Assembly: GCA_002633025.1 (NCBI GenBank)
Contig: NMRB01001210.1
Location: 6,751-70,750, forward strand
Source of the DNA: Notospermus geniculatus
Lineage: Eukaryota > Nemertea > Pilidiophora > Heteronemertea > Lineidae
Direction: 5' to 3'
Length of the DNA stretch: 64,000 nt
Shown: one piece after another, positions 43,108 to 52,734 of the stretch
How the letters are laid out: every line of letters starts with the position of its first letter
Numbering within the stretch: position 1 is the first letter of the stretch
Notes under the pieces: model-generated
Told to the model about the DNA's origin: nothing
Databases searched by the model: none
Seen by the model: only the letters and a program-made list of their open reading frames with translations
Position numbers and translations under genes: made by a program

Positions 43108-43416
43108 TTGGAAAAGGGAAGAGCTTGCGATTCATCTCTGCACAGGAAATGGCCACTGCTATCAGGCATGAGAAGTGAAGTCCCACCCATGTTTCATGCA
43201 CTGATAGGATGCGAAATTGTGTCAGCATTTGCTGGGTGTGGTAAGTTCCCACAGTTCGCAAATACGCTATCTGAAGTCAATCACGAACAGACAGATATAC
43301 CGGGTACTCTAACCATGTGCCAAGTTTCCTGCTTTAAGGGAAACTGCAAAATCCACCTCAGATCTTTAGCCGTCCCACTAATAATAAGGCGCTTGGTAAC
43401 AAATGAAAGGGCATGA
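43108..43416 (+). pseudogene. Decayed fragment with ALxGCxxVSAFAGxGK motif
   Basis: The frame reads MFHALIGCEIVSAFAGCGKF. This resembles the (H)ALTGCDTVSxFxGKGK signature that I recall from repeated, uncharacterised invertebrate proteins of probable transposon origin. The surroundings do not continue a long domain, so it looks like a relic. The assignment rests on one motif. Confidence 0.45.
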
Positions 43417-43461
43417 GATCAATGGGGATGAAGGCTTCGATGGAATAGACGATATCAGTCG

Positions 43462-43668
43462 AATAGAGCGCAACACCTGACGGTAACCTGCTAGGCCTAA
43501 GCGTCACGACGTCCCGTACTCATTCCATGACTTCTTGACTTGAGACGACGTCATGATCGCTGAAACAAGTGGAGGTTTTTTGAGTGACGTCATGGCGTTC
43601 AGAATGGGGAACGGGACGTCGTGACGCTGTAGGCCTAGCAAGTTATCGTCAGGTGCTGCGCTCTATTG
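43462..43668. mobile_element. 207-bp MITE, CACCTGACGG family
   Basis: AATAGAGCGCAACACCTGAC and its inverse GTCAGGTGCTGCGCTCTATT, with inner GTCACGACGTCCCGT arms. Relative of 37850-38062. Confidence 0.75.
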
Positions 43669-44939
43669 GAGTGATAGAGTCTATTTGATAAGTGAGCAGA
43701 AGACCTGAAAGCCCTCAAGAACTGAAGACATAATCTGTATAAGGAAGCAATATTCAGTTATGTTTAAAAACAAAACTTGCCGATGAGGACAAAGGTGATT
43801 CAGTAATGTAACTCATCGGGCACAGCATTGAACTCATACGGCATGACCTTCGCTATGAGTGTTCCTGGTCCACAACAACAACGGAGTGAATATATTCAGT
43901 AGACTTGTGAATTGGAGTAAATACCCCGCGAGCAGACTTTGACTAACTGTATGGTGGTGTGTGTTTGATGCGAATTTATTGTTAGACTGAGGCAGTCGGT
44001 CTCTGTTACAGATGCGCGAACTGCGCAGCATTACAGAGACTGAGATCAACCTCAACAATTTTTCTTGCGAAAATACGGAGATCCTGGCCATTTACAGTAG
44101 GCCTACAGGTCACAATTTACATCCCTACGGCTTCCTGTAAGTTTAAGTTACGTGTAAATGATGCGTAACTCAAGACTTTGGTTTCGCGTGGCTCACCGCA
44201 TAACTCGCCATAATCACGTAACTCGCCTAATAAATCACTGTGCAGCCAGCGAAATTTGCGCAACTCGCCCCGTAAAGCCCAGGTCACAAATCCACCGGGC
44301 CCCGTACGATTTTACCCACCCAGCAGCTTGCAGTGGATTAATTTAGAGACTGAAACATGGGTCTAAAGGTGAATTATGCCGAAATCGCCTCAATGGATAA
44401 GTGGAAATTAGACTGCATCAAACTGGGCACCGTAGAAATTGGCCAAAATGTCTGTTTTTACTCGCCGTACGGGCCCCGGAGTGGATATGTGACTGGGGCT
44501 TAAGTTACGCGTAACATAGCTCGTGAGTTGTTGCATAACTTGCAAGAATTTTGACCTGTACTGTATGTAGTCTTTATCAAGAAATTTGCCAAACACCGAA
44601 GCACGAGATTACTTTATTGTCCCGGGTTGTGAAATAATGTAGCAGATTTTACAGAACAATAAACTACCTGTATTCTGAATTGTGTTAGATATTGTGATTA
44701 GTTGACTTCTGTTTTTAATTAGGCCTATGCATGAAGTAGTGATTTCCACGAACAGTGGTGATTGTATGGGGTCGAAAAGTTCATAGATAATTTAGGCAAG
44801 GCTCCTTTTCTTCGAACCCTATCAAGTACCGGGGGAGTTTAATGGAAAATTTATTAGCTCAATACGTCATAGGTGACATGGTTCGACAATAGGGGCCACT
44901 GCAAAAAGTATCTAATGTTCACGGAATGTTGGTTGTTAA
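43669..44939. repeat. Poorly defined inverted repeats; no gene seen
   Basis: About 44100-44560 has facing CAGGTCACAA and TTGACCTGTA-type ends, with CCGGGCCCCGTACG against CGTACGGGCCCCGG inside, as in a nested MITE. The rest is unrecognised. Confidence 0.45.
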
Positions 44940-45137
44940 CGGTGCACTAGTTCGAATTGGGTCGAATTGTTAACATTATGGTTACCAAAACATTAATGTT
45001 ACTTGTAACTGAAATATATTTATGATTTTACGCTCAAAAACAAAAAAAGGAACGAGTTTAGAATCTGATTTGTTAGTACCAGAAGTTGACAATAAGTGGC
45101 ACACCATAATGTTTACAATTCAAACTAGAGCACCTTT
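44940..45137. mobile_element. MITE, GGTGCTCTAGTTCGAATTG family (copy 1)
   Basis: GGTGCACTAGTTCGAATTGG to CAATTCAAACTAGAGCACC, with TTAGTACCAGAAGTTGACAA inside. A longer copy is at 56249-56538. Confidence 0.72.
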
Positions 45138-45360
45138 AAGTCAATGTCTGGATAACGTTGGATTTTTTATTTGGTTGAAGATTATGCGCTTCAGGTGCAG
45201 GGCTTTCATTTATTTCTGAAGTCCAAGTTTTCCAGATGCATTCAATGATTCCTATCTCTGAAGGCCAATACATCACCTGATTCTCTAATTTTGTGGTATT
45301 GGGTATCTTTTATTGTTCATAACGGACGCCAAAAGGGCACTGGGTACCCTTTAGGAACCT

Positions 45361-45680
45361 AAAGGATACCCAGTATGAAATTCCCGCTTGATGAGATACC
45401 TGGAATCCAGGTTGATGGTACTTTTACCGTTCAGCTCGCCATGCTCGCAAGCGTAACACGTGGAGATGACATTATGGCGACCAGAGTGCCAGACTCGCGT
45501 CTAAAAGAGTATCTCGCCGGTATACCATCCTACAGAGATGGCATTTTTGTGTCAAAGGGCCGCAAATATGTTGAGGTCGACAATGACGGGAAATTTAGAC
45601 GAGTTATTAGACGCACGTACCATATTTGACCTGGATTCCAGGTATCTCACCAGGCGAGAATTTCAAACTGGGTATCCTTT
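45361..45680. mobile_element. 320-bp TIR element containing a small ORF
   Basis: About 52-bp TIRs start AAAGGATACCCAGT and reach CCTGGAATCCAGGT; they mirror with a few mismatches. A + strand ORF spans nearly the whole element. Further GGTACCC/TTTAGGAACCTAAAGG palindromes flank it (45330-45360 and 45681-45725). Confidence 0.78.
45375..45629 (+). CDS. 84-aa ORF enclosed by TIRs, unknown function
   Basis: ATG lies in the left TIR and the stop TGA (45627-45629) at the edge of the right TIR. The 216 bp between the arms is open throughout and has mixed, protein-like composition: a hydrophobic start (VDGTFTVQLAMLASVTRGDD), then VPDSRLKEYLAGIPSYRDG and a basic end (KFRRVIRRTYHI). I recognise no family, and there is no signal peptide or metal-binding motif. 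It could be a captured gene fragment, part of a decayed transposase, or chance. Length and openness support coding only weakly. Confidence 0.4.
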   Translation: MKFPLDEIPGIQVDGTFTVQLAMLASVTRGDDIMATRVPDSRLKEYLAGIPSYRDGIFVSKGRKYVEVDNDGKFRRVIRRTYHI

Positions 45681-45835
45681 AGGCCCGGGCCTTTAGGTTC
45701 CTAAAGGGTATCCAGTATGTACCTGGGTGCCATTTAGGGATACCCAGGTTGGACCTGGGTACCCTTTAGGGGTACCCAGGACCCAGGACGACGTTTAGGG
45801 TACCCCTTTAGGGGTACCCAGGACGACGTTATGCC
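45681..45835. repeat. GGTACCC minisatellite
   Basis: Repeats of the type CCTTTAGGGGTACCCAGGAC, each holding the palindromes GGTACC or CCTAAAGG, with irregular spacing of 20-40 bp. Confidence 0.7.
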
Positions 45836-46010
45836 TTTTGGCATAACTGACGCCAGTCATGTGGACTGCTTTAGCAGATTACTAAAACCACAAATACCTG
45901 TCGCATTTCCATCTCCCGCATTCCATTGATCCACAGCAAGATTGGGTTAAGACTAGTGTAGTAAAGCTTAAAAAGTGTACAATTTAAGGCGCTATGGTGT
46001 ACAATAGTAA

Positions 46011-46170
46011 AGCCGCCCATACACGGCACAATATTATTGCACAATATGGGGCCCAAATGGGTGGTCGTGTGCTTTTCGCATGATGGGTAGAAGAAAGATT
46101 GGCAATAATATCGCCCATTTTGACCCTCATATTGTGCAATATGAATAATATTGAACGTGTATGGGCCGCT
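46011..46170. mobile_element. 160-bp MITE with TAA target site
   Basis: AGCCGCCCATACACG to CGTGTATGGGCCGCT; inner CAATATTATTGCACAATATG against CATATTGTGCAATATG. TAA on both sides (46008-46010 and 46171-46173) fits a PIF/Harbinger-type target. Confidence 0.78.
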
Positions 46171-46522
46171 TAAGGTCAGCACTGTTCTTCCCTTTCCTGT
46201 GGGTAATTGCCTTACTTTAAGGGACTGTTGAAAGAAAGCGGCCCGTCGATTTGCTTGACGGCTTGGTAACCAAAATGACAATACCGGTACCTTGAAAATA
46301 CACATTTGATGATGCAAAATGTTTTTTTGTCAAATGAGCAGTGTAGCAGTTGTATACTAGTATTGAAAGGAAAACATACTACAACGATGAAGTACATCGA
46401 AGAAATTTAAAAGAGATTGCTGCAAAGGCATTTGGATCGAATATTTATATTGAGGACAAATGTAGCAGTCACTAAAAGAGCAAATTCGGAATGATGCACT
46501 CGATGTTGTACGCGAAACTGGT

Positions 46523-47011
46523 ATGTCGCACTCGGTGAAAATTAAATTGTTTGCCAAATTCATTGTAGCAGAGAGTGAAAAAAATTATCATCGTGCTACA
46601 CCTTGCTTGACGAGCAGGGTGACGCACTCACTGATAACATTAATCTCAATGCTACACTACAAATTAATACGCCTCGCCAATGTCTACTACACCTTGCTCG
46701 ACGAGCAGGGTGTCGCACTCACTGATAACATTCAACTCAGTGCTGCACTACAAGTACACCTTGCCACTGAGTGCTACACCTTGCTTGACAAGCAGGGTGT
46801 CGCACTCACTGATAACATTCAACTGACTGCTACACTACAAATACGCCTCGCCACTGCCTGCTACACCTTGCTTGACGAGCAGGGTGTCGCACTCACTGAT
46901 AACATTCAACTCAGTGCTGCACTACAAATGCGCCTCGCCACTGTCTGCTACAACTTGCTCGACGAGCAGGGTGTCGCATTGGGATGGGTAGTGTGGTTTG
47001 TGTGTGGGTAA
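46523..47011 (+). CDS. 162-aa frame over an 87-bp tandem repeat, doubtful gene
   Basis: Open frame whose repeat unit is 29 residues, YTLLDEQGVALTDNIQLSAA followed by LQMRLATVC. Units begin at 46687, 46774, 46861 and 46948 (exactly 87 bp apart). An earlier unit at 46596 has a 4-bp excess and reads out of register. The preserved frame could reflect selection or simply a recent expansion of a 3n unit. No signal or domain. Neighbouring sequence 46400-47230 is scattered with GTAGCA words. Confidence 0.35.
   Translation: MSHSVKIKLFAKFIVAESEKNYHRATPCLTSRVTHSLITLISMLHYKLIRLANVYYTLLDEQGVALTDNIQLSAALQVHLATECYTLLDKQGVALTDNIQLTATLQIRLATACYTLLDEQGVALTDNIQLSAALQMRLATVCYNLLDEQGVALGWVVWFVCG
46596..46990. 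repeat. 87-bp tandem repeat, about 4.5 units
   Basis: Unit starts CTACACCTTGCTTGACGAGC and contains GTGTCGCACTCACTGATAAC. The last unit is partial. Confidence 0.92.
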
Positions 47012-47298
47012 TTTAGATAAGGACTTGGTTTGTAGCACTTGCATTGTGCATGACTTCTGTTGTGTCGCATGCAAAATATTGAAAATATGTACTGCTACAT
47101 GAATGACGCGAGGTGTGGTATGTAGGAATGATCAATGTAGCAGTGACGGAAATCACAATTCTTGTTTGTAGCACTACCTTTAAAATTTAAAAATCCGAAA
47201 TTTGAATGTAGCAACCAGATTTTAAAAAGTCTGTTTTATTCCATTCCCACTAACTTAATAATTCCCACTTTAAATAATAGAGTGTTATTACTAAACTT

Positions 47299-48113
47299 TG
47301 AAATTTATCTTTCGTTTCCACTTCGTAGATACGAAGTGGAAATTTAAGGATTCAAGATTGCACCATAACTCTCTCGGTCTTGTGATTTGTGACCCGTCAC
47401 AGCAAAACTAGGCGCATGTCGCTCAGAAGGTGAGCCTCAACGAACTAAGATGACACCAGGAGAGAATGGAAGAAATAGACTCTTTCAGATTTCACAATTG
47501 ACAGACAATAGTGAGGTTTCGCAAATCTGACGAAAAACGAAGTACGAAATACGAAATTGGACGTCATATGCATGACGTAATGTATTTCAGGAAATGGGTG
47601 GTACCACAAATGTCCCTCCTGCCAGTGCGTCTTTTAGCATGTCATGTAAGATCGAAAGAGTTATGGTGCATCTTGAATTTTTAAATTTCCAATTCGTATC
47701 AACGAAGTGGAAACGAAAGATAAATTTCAAAGTTTAATATACACCGTACGTCTGTCGTTCTAACGTCATACGCTAAAAGACGCTCTTGCAGCAGGCGATA
47801 TTTGTGGTACCAACCATTTCCTGAAATACATTACGTCATGGATATGACGTCCAATTTCGTATTTCGTACTTCGTTTTTTCGTCAGATTTGCGAAAACTCC
47901 CTATTATTGAAAGTGACAAACATTTGGTCTCAACCTTCCAAGCTAAGAGCGACATGCGCCTGGCTTTGCTGTGACGGGTCACATATGCACTGGCAGCAAG
48001 GGACATTTGTGGTACCAACCATCTCCAGAAATACATCATGGAAGTCATGGAAATGAAGTTGAATTTCGTATTTCGTACTCCGTGTTTCGTCGGATTTGCG
48101 AAACCTCCCTAAT
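47299..48113. mobile_element. TTTCGCAAA-family element with a second copy nested in it
   Basis: The outer part (about 47299-47507 and 47913-48113) shares inverted GTCACAGCAAAACTAGGCGC and GCGCCTGGCTTTGCTGTGAC blocks and ends in AAATTCCGAAACCTCCCT-like sequence on the right. The inner element 47508-47912 has both arms. The left outer end is indistinct. Confidence 0.6.
47508..47912. mobile_element. 405-bp TTTCGCAAA-family element, complete
   Basis: AGTGAGGTTTCGCAAATCTG on the left mirrors CAGATTTGCGAAAACTCCCT on the right. The two arms meet at a GAAGTGGAAACGAAAG region near 47710-47740. This is the clearest full copy of the family. Confidence 0.78.
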
Positions 48114-48762
48114 GTATGATATGGCGTAGCGAGCGACATGAAACACATTGTCACCTTCTTTTTTTCTCTCCTCATTATATATGCCACGAAACAACCGACA
48201 AGATTTGATTGAATTTCGAAAAACCTGCACACTCCGGCATCATTTGCAATGTTATCCGCACATCATCAGTTTTTCATAAGAAAAATCCAATAAGCAGACA
48301 TTGACATTTCTCGAATAAATCATGTGGGAATCCTTTTTTTCTGCAGTGCAAAGTCAATAGAAGAAAGACGATGAGTGAATGAGGGGCTGTCCCAGAGGTG
48401 TTTCTACATGACTGTGTGAGTGGGATTTATTTTTGCTAAAAAATGCCAAAATAGGCATTTTCTCTTGAGATTTTAAAAGGGAAAAGTTGCAGATGTTGGT
48501 CAGTCAGGCAAGTTGAATATAATGAAGAAAGAATATATTTAAAATCGGACGATTTTTCAAAAATTGTCAAAAAAGTGATTTTATAAATAAATGTCATTTT
48601 TCTCTTAATTAATTAAGATTGATTTTTGTCAAAACACCATGGTTCTATGCCCAACATGTTGCTACAGATTGGGTGAACTACCATTGCTGTAGCGCCAATG
48701 GTTTTTGAGATATTGAGGAAAACCTGCTGTCCTTTTACTTTCCTACAAGAGTGTACGTACAA
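48114..48762. other. No gene seen
   Basis: AT-rich. Nothing recognised. Confidence 0.4.
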
Positions 48763-50245
48763 GGGAGTAAGAAATATATACAAGTGGAAAAAAAGAAGTG
48801 GGAAATTTTGGCTTTTTTGGCGAATTTTTCAATTTCTCAAATTGGGATAGAATTTTTTCCCATTTTGAGAAATTTTCTTGAAATGACATGACATTTTGTC
48901 TGATTTTTCGGGAGATACTTCTCAAAATGGGAAAATGAAATGGTCCATGGACCATGTGCTCACTGGGTTGGACATAATAGTCTAATGACAGAGGGAGGTA
49001 CATATCAGTTATGAGCAATCTCGGTCAAGTCATTCCCAGAAAAGACTTTGATGATTTTCGAGTTACGCCACCTGGCGGCCATATTGGATGTCCGACCAGG
49101 CCGAAACTTCACATGGACATAAAGGTCATCTGCAGGGGGCCACATAGCACATTGGAGCACTTTGGGTTAAGGCATTCCCGAGTTACAGCACTTTGATGAT
49201 TTCCGGCTTACGCCACCTGGCGGCCATATTGGATGTCCGATCGGGCCGAAACTTCACATGGACATAAAGGTCATCTGCAGGGGGCCACATAGCACATTGG
49301 AGCGCTTTGGGTTAAGGCATTCCCGAGTTACAGCACTTTGATGATTTCCGGCTTACGCCACCTGGCGGCCATATTGGATGTCCGATCGGGCCGAAACTTC
49401 ACATGGACATAAAGGTCATCTGCAGGGGGCCACATAGCACATTGGAGCGCTTTGGGTTAAGGCGTTCCTGAGTTACAGCACTTTGATGATTTCCGGGTTA
49501 CGCCACCTGGTGGCCATGTTTGAAGTCAAATCAGGCCGAAATTTGACATGCATGTAAAGGTCATCTAGATGGAGGTAAATATCAAATTTGAGCACTCTGC
49601 GTCAAGCCGTTCCTGAGTAATAGCACTTACTTGATTTTCAGGTTACGCCACCTGGCGGCCATATTGGATGTCGAATCGGGCCGAAACTTGGTATTTTTTA
49701 AGGTACCCCTCCAATGCATGTTTATGCAAGATATGAAGTTGCTCGGTGAAATAATGACAAACTGTGGCAGGTTCGTCACTTTTGTCGAACTTTGACCTCT
49801 GTGACCTTGAAAAGTAGGTCAAATCAAAAACCCGTTATATATGTTATGTATCCTTATTAGCTACACCTATGATAAAAATTTGAAGATGATCTAGTCATTA
49901 GTTCAGGAGTTATTGTACTTTTTGTGTTTTTGGTTTCCGCCACCTGGTGGCCAAACTGAGAGTCGAATCGGACCGAAACTTGGTGTCGTGGGTCATCTGA
50001 CCTAGGGGTATATATGTACCAAGTTTCAGATCAATAGCTCCAGCGGTTACGAAACGTGCCCTGCTAATGGACAACGACGACGACGACGACGACGACGGAC
50101 GACGACGACGGACGACGGACGCTGTACCATCGTAATAGCTCACCCCAGTGAGCTAAAAATTCACCCCAATTTGCGAAATTGAAAAATTCGCACAAAAGTG
50201 CAAAATTTCCCACTTCTTATTTTTCACTTTTATTTCTTACTCCCT
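48763..50245. mobile_element. GGGAGTAAGAAAT-family element filled by a TAGCTCAC-type repeat
   Basis: The left end (48763-48910) and right end (50158-50245) match the short family member at 52454-52734. Everything between is a reverse-oriented copy of the 39867-41930 repeat. Confidence 0.65.
49029..49640. repeat. 145-bp tandem repeat, about 4 units
   Basis: Period 145 bp measured between successive GGCATTCCCGAGTTACAGCA sites (49171, 49316, 49461, 49606). Each unit carries CGCCACCTGGCGGCCATATT and GGTCATCTGCAGGGGGCCAC. A unit at 49029 is 3 bp shorter. Confidence 0.9.
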
Positions 50246-50256
50246 AGTAGTACATC

Positions 50257-50713
50257 CAAAGAACGAGAAAGCACAAAAATTGGCACACAAAATGATAAAT
50301 ATCAAGAAGTCAACTTCCAGAATCTTGCGAATTTTCGACCCCAACCGGGGTCTTCCTCAGGCACTTTTCACTTGGAGGAATTATACTGACAGTATAATTC
50401 CTCCAAGGTTGGAGAGACCAGAAAAGACTGAGCTGAATCCCAAACCTATGTAGATCTGAAGAATCCTGTACAAACAGGACAATTAGGATGAATAAAGTCC
50501 AAGCCCCATGTGGTTGCTAGACCTGACAGCAAACAGAGGTCAGGTCTAGCAACTAATTTATGGGGCTTGGACTTTATTCATCCTTAATTGTCCTGTTTGT
50601 ACAGGATTCTTCAGAGCTACATGTACATTTGGGATTCAGCTCAGTCTTTTCTGGTCTCTCCAACTAAAAAGTGCCTGAGGAAGACCCCGGGTGGGGTCGA
50701 AAATTTGCAAGAT
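50257..50713. mobile_element. 457-bp GACCCC-hairpin element, complete, 14-bp TSD
   Basis: The ends are inverted: TTGCGAATTTTCGACCCCAA on the left and GGTCGAAAATTTGCAAGAT on the right. A 14-bp direct repeat CCTAGTAGTACATC flanks it (50243-50256 and 50714-50727). Inside are AAAAGACTGAGCTGAATCCC arms, a GGAATTATACTG hairpin (near 50380) and a GCTAGACCTGAC hairpin (50478-50580). It lies 30 bp from the NIPA-like exon donor. Confidence 0.75.
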
Positions 50714-50756
50714 CCTAGTAGTACATCGAGTCATGTTGTTTTTCCAAGACACTTAC

Positions 50757-50892
50757 TTCACTTGTATTACAGCTGTTGCAATCATAATCACCAACATGAC
50801 GTAGAAAATCCAGTGGTCAAGCTGCATGAAGCCTGCAAAGGTCAGCTGTATCATACTGGAGACGGCCTTGGCTGAGATCACAGTGAATGAAG
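50757..50892 (-). CDS. NIPA-like transporter exon
   Basis: Acceptor GCCATTTCAG, donor GTAAGTGTC, 136 bp, phase 1 in and phase 2 out. Encodes ASFTVISAKAVSSMIQLTFA, GFMQLDHWIFYVMLVIMIA and TAVIQVK. The T-V-(x)2-(A)KAV and QL..W.FY runs are typical of the NIPA domain. Confidence 0.9.
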
Positions 50893-51458
50893 CTGAAATG
50901 GCAACAAGATCAAATCATTCCAAGTACATGTACTGTACATGTACAGTCATGTCCACGTCTGTGATATCTTATCCTGATAAACGCAGGCAATTAAAGCACG
51001 ACTGTGTGCAATAGGTGATTCTTTCTCCCTCCCCACTTTGATAAGACTGGTCTCCTGTCCAACCTATATATAGCCAGTGGTAACACCGAGGCTGGACTGA
51101 TACTATGTCGAAACAAAAATGGCCGCCATACCTTCATCACTAATTGTCAATGAGAAGTTCAACGTGCTGTTATAGCGTGACTAACCCTTCATCAGGTAAG
51201 GTAACATGCTTCAACTCATTCTTTTGTGTGTAGCAACACTCGCAATACCTAATTGGTAACTTAGATCATTCAAACAGATAAATTTGAACAGTCTTGTCGA
51301 GCATGCATATACAACGAAAGCATGGAGGAATTATAATTACTCCATGGTCAAAGTTATACCCAGTAAAGCTCGACGACATCTCAGATTGTTTGAGCAAGGC
51401 GCAAAATTCAACACACGATGGAGAAACCAGGACTTTGGCGTACCAGACCAACTTCCAG

Positions 51459-51715
51459 TGGCCAATGGCATTACATGATTAAAAGACCAATTGCGTTAGA
51501 GGTCAACGGCATTAGAGGTCAATGGCATTAACAGACAACGGCATTAGAGGTCAATGGCATTAACAGACAACGGAATTAAAGGTCAATGGCATTTACAGAC
51601 AACGGCATTAGAGGTCAATGGCATTAAAGAGGTCAATGGCATTAACAGACAACGGCATTAGAGGTCAATGGTGTTAACGATCAATGCCATTAGAGGTCAA
51701 CGGCATTAGAGGCGA
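51459..51715. repeat. Minisatellite of GGTCAATGGCATTA units
   Basis: Units of 16 and about 33 bp alternate between ATTAGAGGTCAATGGC and ATTAACAGACAACGGC, about 14 half-units in total. Located in a NIPA-like intron. Confidence 0.88.
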
Positions 51716-51782
51716 CGGGATCCTACTTTCCGCCTCAGAATAGTTTACGTCTTTTATCGCAGCTGATGATTAATCAACCTAC

Positions 51783-51879
51783 CTAGCAATGATGTGATGA
51801 GCAGGAATATCAATACATTTTCTATCTTGAACTTGTACAGCAACACAAACAGGATGATTAGAGCTACTATTTCTATCGA
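51783..51879 (-). CDS. NIPA-like transporter exon
   Basis: Acceptor TTGATTCCAG, donor GTAGGTTG, 97 bp, phase 0 in and phase 1 out. Encodes one hydrophobic membrane segment (SIEIVALIILFVLLYKFKI) followed by ENVLIFLLITSLL. Confidence 0.82.
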
Positions 51880-51959
51880 CTGGAATCAAGAAAGAAGATA
51901 TCAACCTTATTAATACAACTATAGCTATATGTATTATATCCTTTTCACCACGGAAGCCT

Positions 51960-52073
51960 GGGGCCTTATGCATAAAACATCTTCAGTGTAAAATTTCCCT
52001 TAAACTACAGGTATTTGTTCCAAACAAAAATAAGGGAAATTTTACACTTAAGATGTTTTATGCATACGGCCCC
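51960..52073. mobile_element. 114-bp palindromic MITE
   Basis: GGGGCCTTATGCATAAAACA on the left mirrors TGTTTTATGCATACGGCCCC on the right, with GTGTAAAATTTCCCTTA against TAAGGGAAATTTTACAC. A half copy is at 13806-13849. Confidence 0.82.
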
Positions 52074-52316
52074 TGTGGAATTTTGAATATGTGTAATTGG
52101 CACTGCTCATATCCTTTTCTTGTTTTAATTGTTTTATTCTAGTTTCATCAGGGTTTTATATGTCTTTTATTTCTCTACGTAAAGTATTAGGAAAATATGC
52201 CCACTAAATTTGATAAATAAATATTATCATTACATGTAGGCCTATTATTATTTCCGTACATCGCTTCTGATCGAAAATTCTCAAGCAAAACTTTGCATTG
52301 TTTATGTAAAACTTAC

Positions 52317-52385
52317 CACGTAAATAAGAAATGCAGCATGTGATATAGAAGCAACTATCTCATCTCCATTTAATACAGCATCTTT
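52317..52385 (-). CDS. NIPA-like transporter, most 5' exon found
   Basis: Acceptor TATTGTTTACAG, donor GTAAGTTTT, 69 bp, phase 0 both sides. Encodes KDAVLNGDEIVASISHAAFL then IYV, the luminal or extracytosolic loop and the start of a membrane segment. An upstream exon must exist because there is no initiator here. Confidence 0.75.
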
Positions 52386-52453
52386 CTGTAAACAATAAGA
52401 TACGAAGATGACCTTCAATAACTTTGCCATTAACTGGTGCGGGTTGTATTAAA

Positions 52454-52734
52454 GAGAGTAAGAAATAAAAGTGGAAAATAAGAAGTGGGAAATTTTGCAC
52501 TTTTGCGCGAATTTTTCAATTTCTCAAATTGGGGTAGGCCTAAAATTGTTTCCCATTTTTAGAAATATTGCCCGAAAAATCAGACGAAATGTCATGTTAT
52601 TTTAAGAAAATTTCTCAAAATGGGAAAAAATTCCATCCCAATTTGAAAAATTGACAAATTTGCAAAAAAAATTCCAAAATTTCCCAACTTCTTATTTTCC
52701 ACTTCTATTTCTTATTTCTATTTCTTATTCCCTT
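52454..52734. mobile_element. 281-bp GAGTAAGAAATAAAAGTGG-family element, uninterrupted
   Basis: GAGTAAGAAATAAAAGTGGA to the inverse TTCCACTTCTATTTCTTAT. Inner TTTTTCAATTTCTCAAATTG mirrors. Reference copy for 34030-35033 and 48763-50245. Confidence 0.78.

Larger units (their letters stand above)
27136..52385 (-). other. Locus: NIPA-like magnesium transporter, 5'-incomplete
   Basis: Five minus-strand exons (52317-52385, 51783-51879, 50757-50892, 35718-35870, 35090-35199) join in phase to about 188 residues of the C-terminal half of a NIPA/NIPAL protein. This is a family of multi-pass membrane Mg2+ transporters or channels. Diagnostic runs include SFTVISAKAVSSMIQLTFAG, DHWIFYVMLVIMIATAVIQV and VPTNFVFFTISAILAGIIFY. 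At least five hydrophobic segments of membrane-spanning length are visible. Two candidate C-terminal tails follow (33717-33937, or 29537-29653 plus 27136-27374). The N-terminal half, about four membrane segments, is not seen upstream of 52385. It may lie in the N gap or have been lost through misassembly. I cannot say which vertebrate NIPA paralogue it matches best. The 14.9-kb intron before 35870 is mostly mobile elements. Confidence 0.82.

Noticed and set aside
49029-49640. CRISPR-like array
   Set aside because: The 145-bp units are contiguous tandem copies with no unique spacers, and the genome is eukaryotic.
50070-50125. (GAC)n trinucleotide run as a coding poly-Asp tract
   Set aside because: It lies within a dispersed repeat whose other copy (39900) has only a short run. 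It is a microsatellite.
51459-51715. CRISPR-like array of short repeats
   Set aside because: Repeats and linkers are both repeated; no unique spacers. It is an intronic minisatellite.
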